Assembly (NCBI GenBank): GCA_021785695.1
Contig: JAJYEQ010000001.1
Coordinates: 97,331 to 161,330, forward strand
Direction: 5' to 3'
DNA: 64,000 nt
DNA from: Actinomycetes bacterium
GTDB taxonomy: Bacteria > Actinomycetota > Acidimicrobiia > Acidimicrobiales > RAAP-2
In this document: positions 63,906 to 64,000 of the stretch, piece after piece
Numbering within the stretch: position 1 is the first letter of the stretch
Layout of the letters: each line of letters starts with the position of its first letter
The notes under the pieces: generated by a model
The model's input: the letters and a program-made list of their open reading frames with translations, nothing else
Told to the model about the DNA's origin: nothing
Database searches by the model: none
Program-made: the position numbers and the translations under genes

Positions 63906-64000
63906 GGCACCACCACGCGCGGCACCCGGGCCCCGATCCCGCAGAGGATCTCCCAGGTGATGGTGCCCGCGCGCTGCGCCCACTCGTCGGCCCCGATGCA
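63902..64000 (-). CDS. alr: Alanine racemase, C-terminal end (runs off right edge)
   Basis: Only the last 32 codons are inside the window. They read CIGADEWAQRAGTIT, then WEILCGIGARVPRVVVP and stop. The ending E-ILCGIG-RVPR is the usual Alr C-terminus. Alr is a PLP enzyme that makes D-Ala for peptidoglycan. It begins the minus-strand run alr-udg-tsaE-tsaB-rimI-tsaD-pdxH. Confidence 0.85.
   Translation of the reverse strand, partial: CIGADEWAQRAGTITWEILCGIGARVPRVVVP

Overview
The window is high-GC bacterial chromosome, densely packed with genes that start often at GTG and frequently overlap by 1 or 4 nt. The gene content points to Actinomycetota: an actinobacterial-type cytochrome oxidase subunit IV (CtaF), a mycobacterial Sdh1-like succinate dehydrogenase, a DprE1/DprE2/DPPR-synthase cluster, GuaB3 next to guaA, and the tsaE-tsaB-rimI-tsaD arrangement near groESL. 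A deep lineage such as Acidimicrobiia is my best guess, but this is inference. I saw no phage, insertion sequence, CRISPR array or rRNA.

Layout. 1-3.0 kb: the N-terminal part of a secreted Ig-like surface protein, tRNA-Glu and tRNA-Gln, gltX and a small ferredoxin. 3-8.3 kb: an aldo/keto reductase, a secreted YxxD-repeat protein, the three-gene proton-translocating transhydrogenase (pntAA-pntAB-pntB) and an alpha/beta hydrolase. 8.3-12.5 kb: ogt, then a four-gene operon encoding a DoxX-Rieske fusion, a response regulator, a histidine kinase and a 4-TM protein. 12.5-19.2 kb: DedA, a cation/proton antiporter, a degenerate GH1-like protein, an enoyl-CoA hydratase, small membrane proteins and a NatAB-like ABC exporter. 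19.2-24.6 kb: tatA, cytochrome c oxidase subunits II, I and IV, and an MMPL transporter. 24.6-27.8 kb: three secreted proteins of unknown function separated by strong hairpins. 27.8-34.7 kb: a LysR regulator, sdhCAB, an SCP2-like protein, a nucleoside phosphorylase and a SLAC1/TDT carrier. 34.7-43.7 kb: a minus-strand run carrying mdh, icd, metF, a mannose-6-phosphate-isomerase-type cupin, folD, purH, purN, sucD, sucC and a B12-binding mutase subunit. 43.7-48 kb: a decaprenylphosphoryl-arabinose synthesis cluster and a phosphodiester glycosidase. 48-53.9 kb: pcrA, guaA, guaB3 and a Nudix hydrolase. 53.9-58.9 kb: an MMPL pump, a TetR regulator, and groES-groEL under a CIRCE element. 58.9-64 kb: an MFS transporter, pdxH, the tsaD-rimI-tsaB-tsaE cluster, a uracil-DNA glycosylase and the 3' end of alr.

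How it fits together. The window holds an aerobic respiratory and TCA core (sdh, mdh, NADP-icd, sucCD, aa3-type oxidase, transhydrogenase) next to one-carbon and purine synthesis (folD, metF, purN, purH, guaA, guaB3). The methylmalonyl-CoA mutase B12 subunit feeds succinyl-CoA beside sucCD.

Most notable observations. (1) A recurrent TANNNT hexamer sits exactly 6 nt before the start codon of at least nine genes, which predicts leaderless mRNAs. (2) DprE1 carries Ala at the position of the benzothiazinone-target Cys. (3) A DoxX-Rieske fusion is encoded with its own two-component system. (4) A palindrome overlaps the promoter spacer of the TetR gene. (5) The groES CIRCE has an extra half-site on the -35 box.
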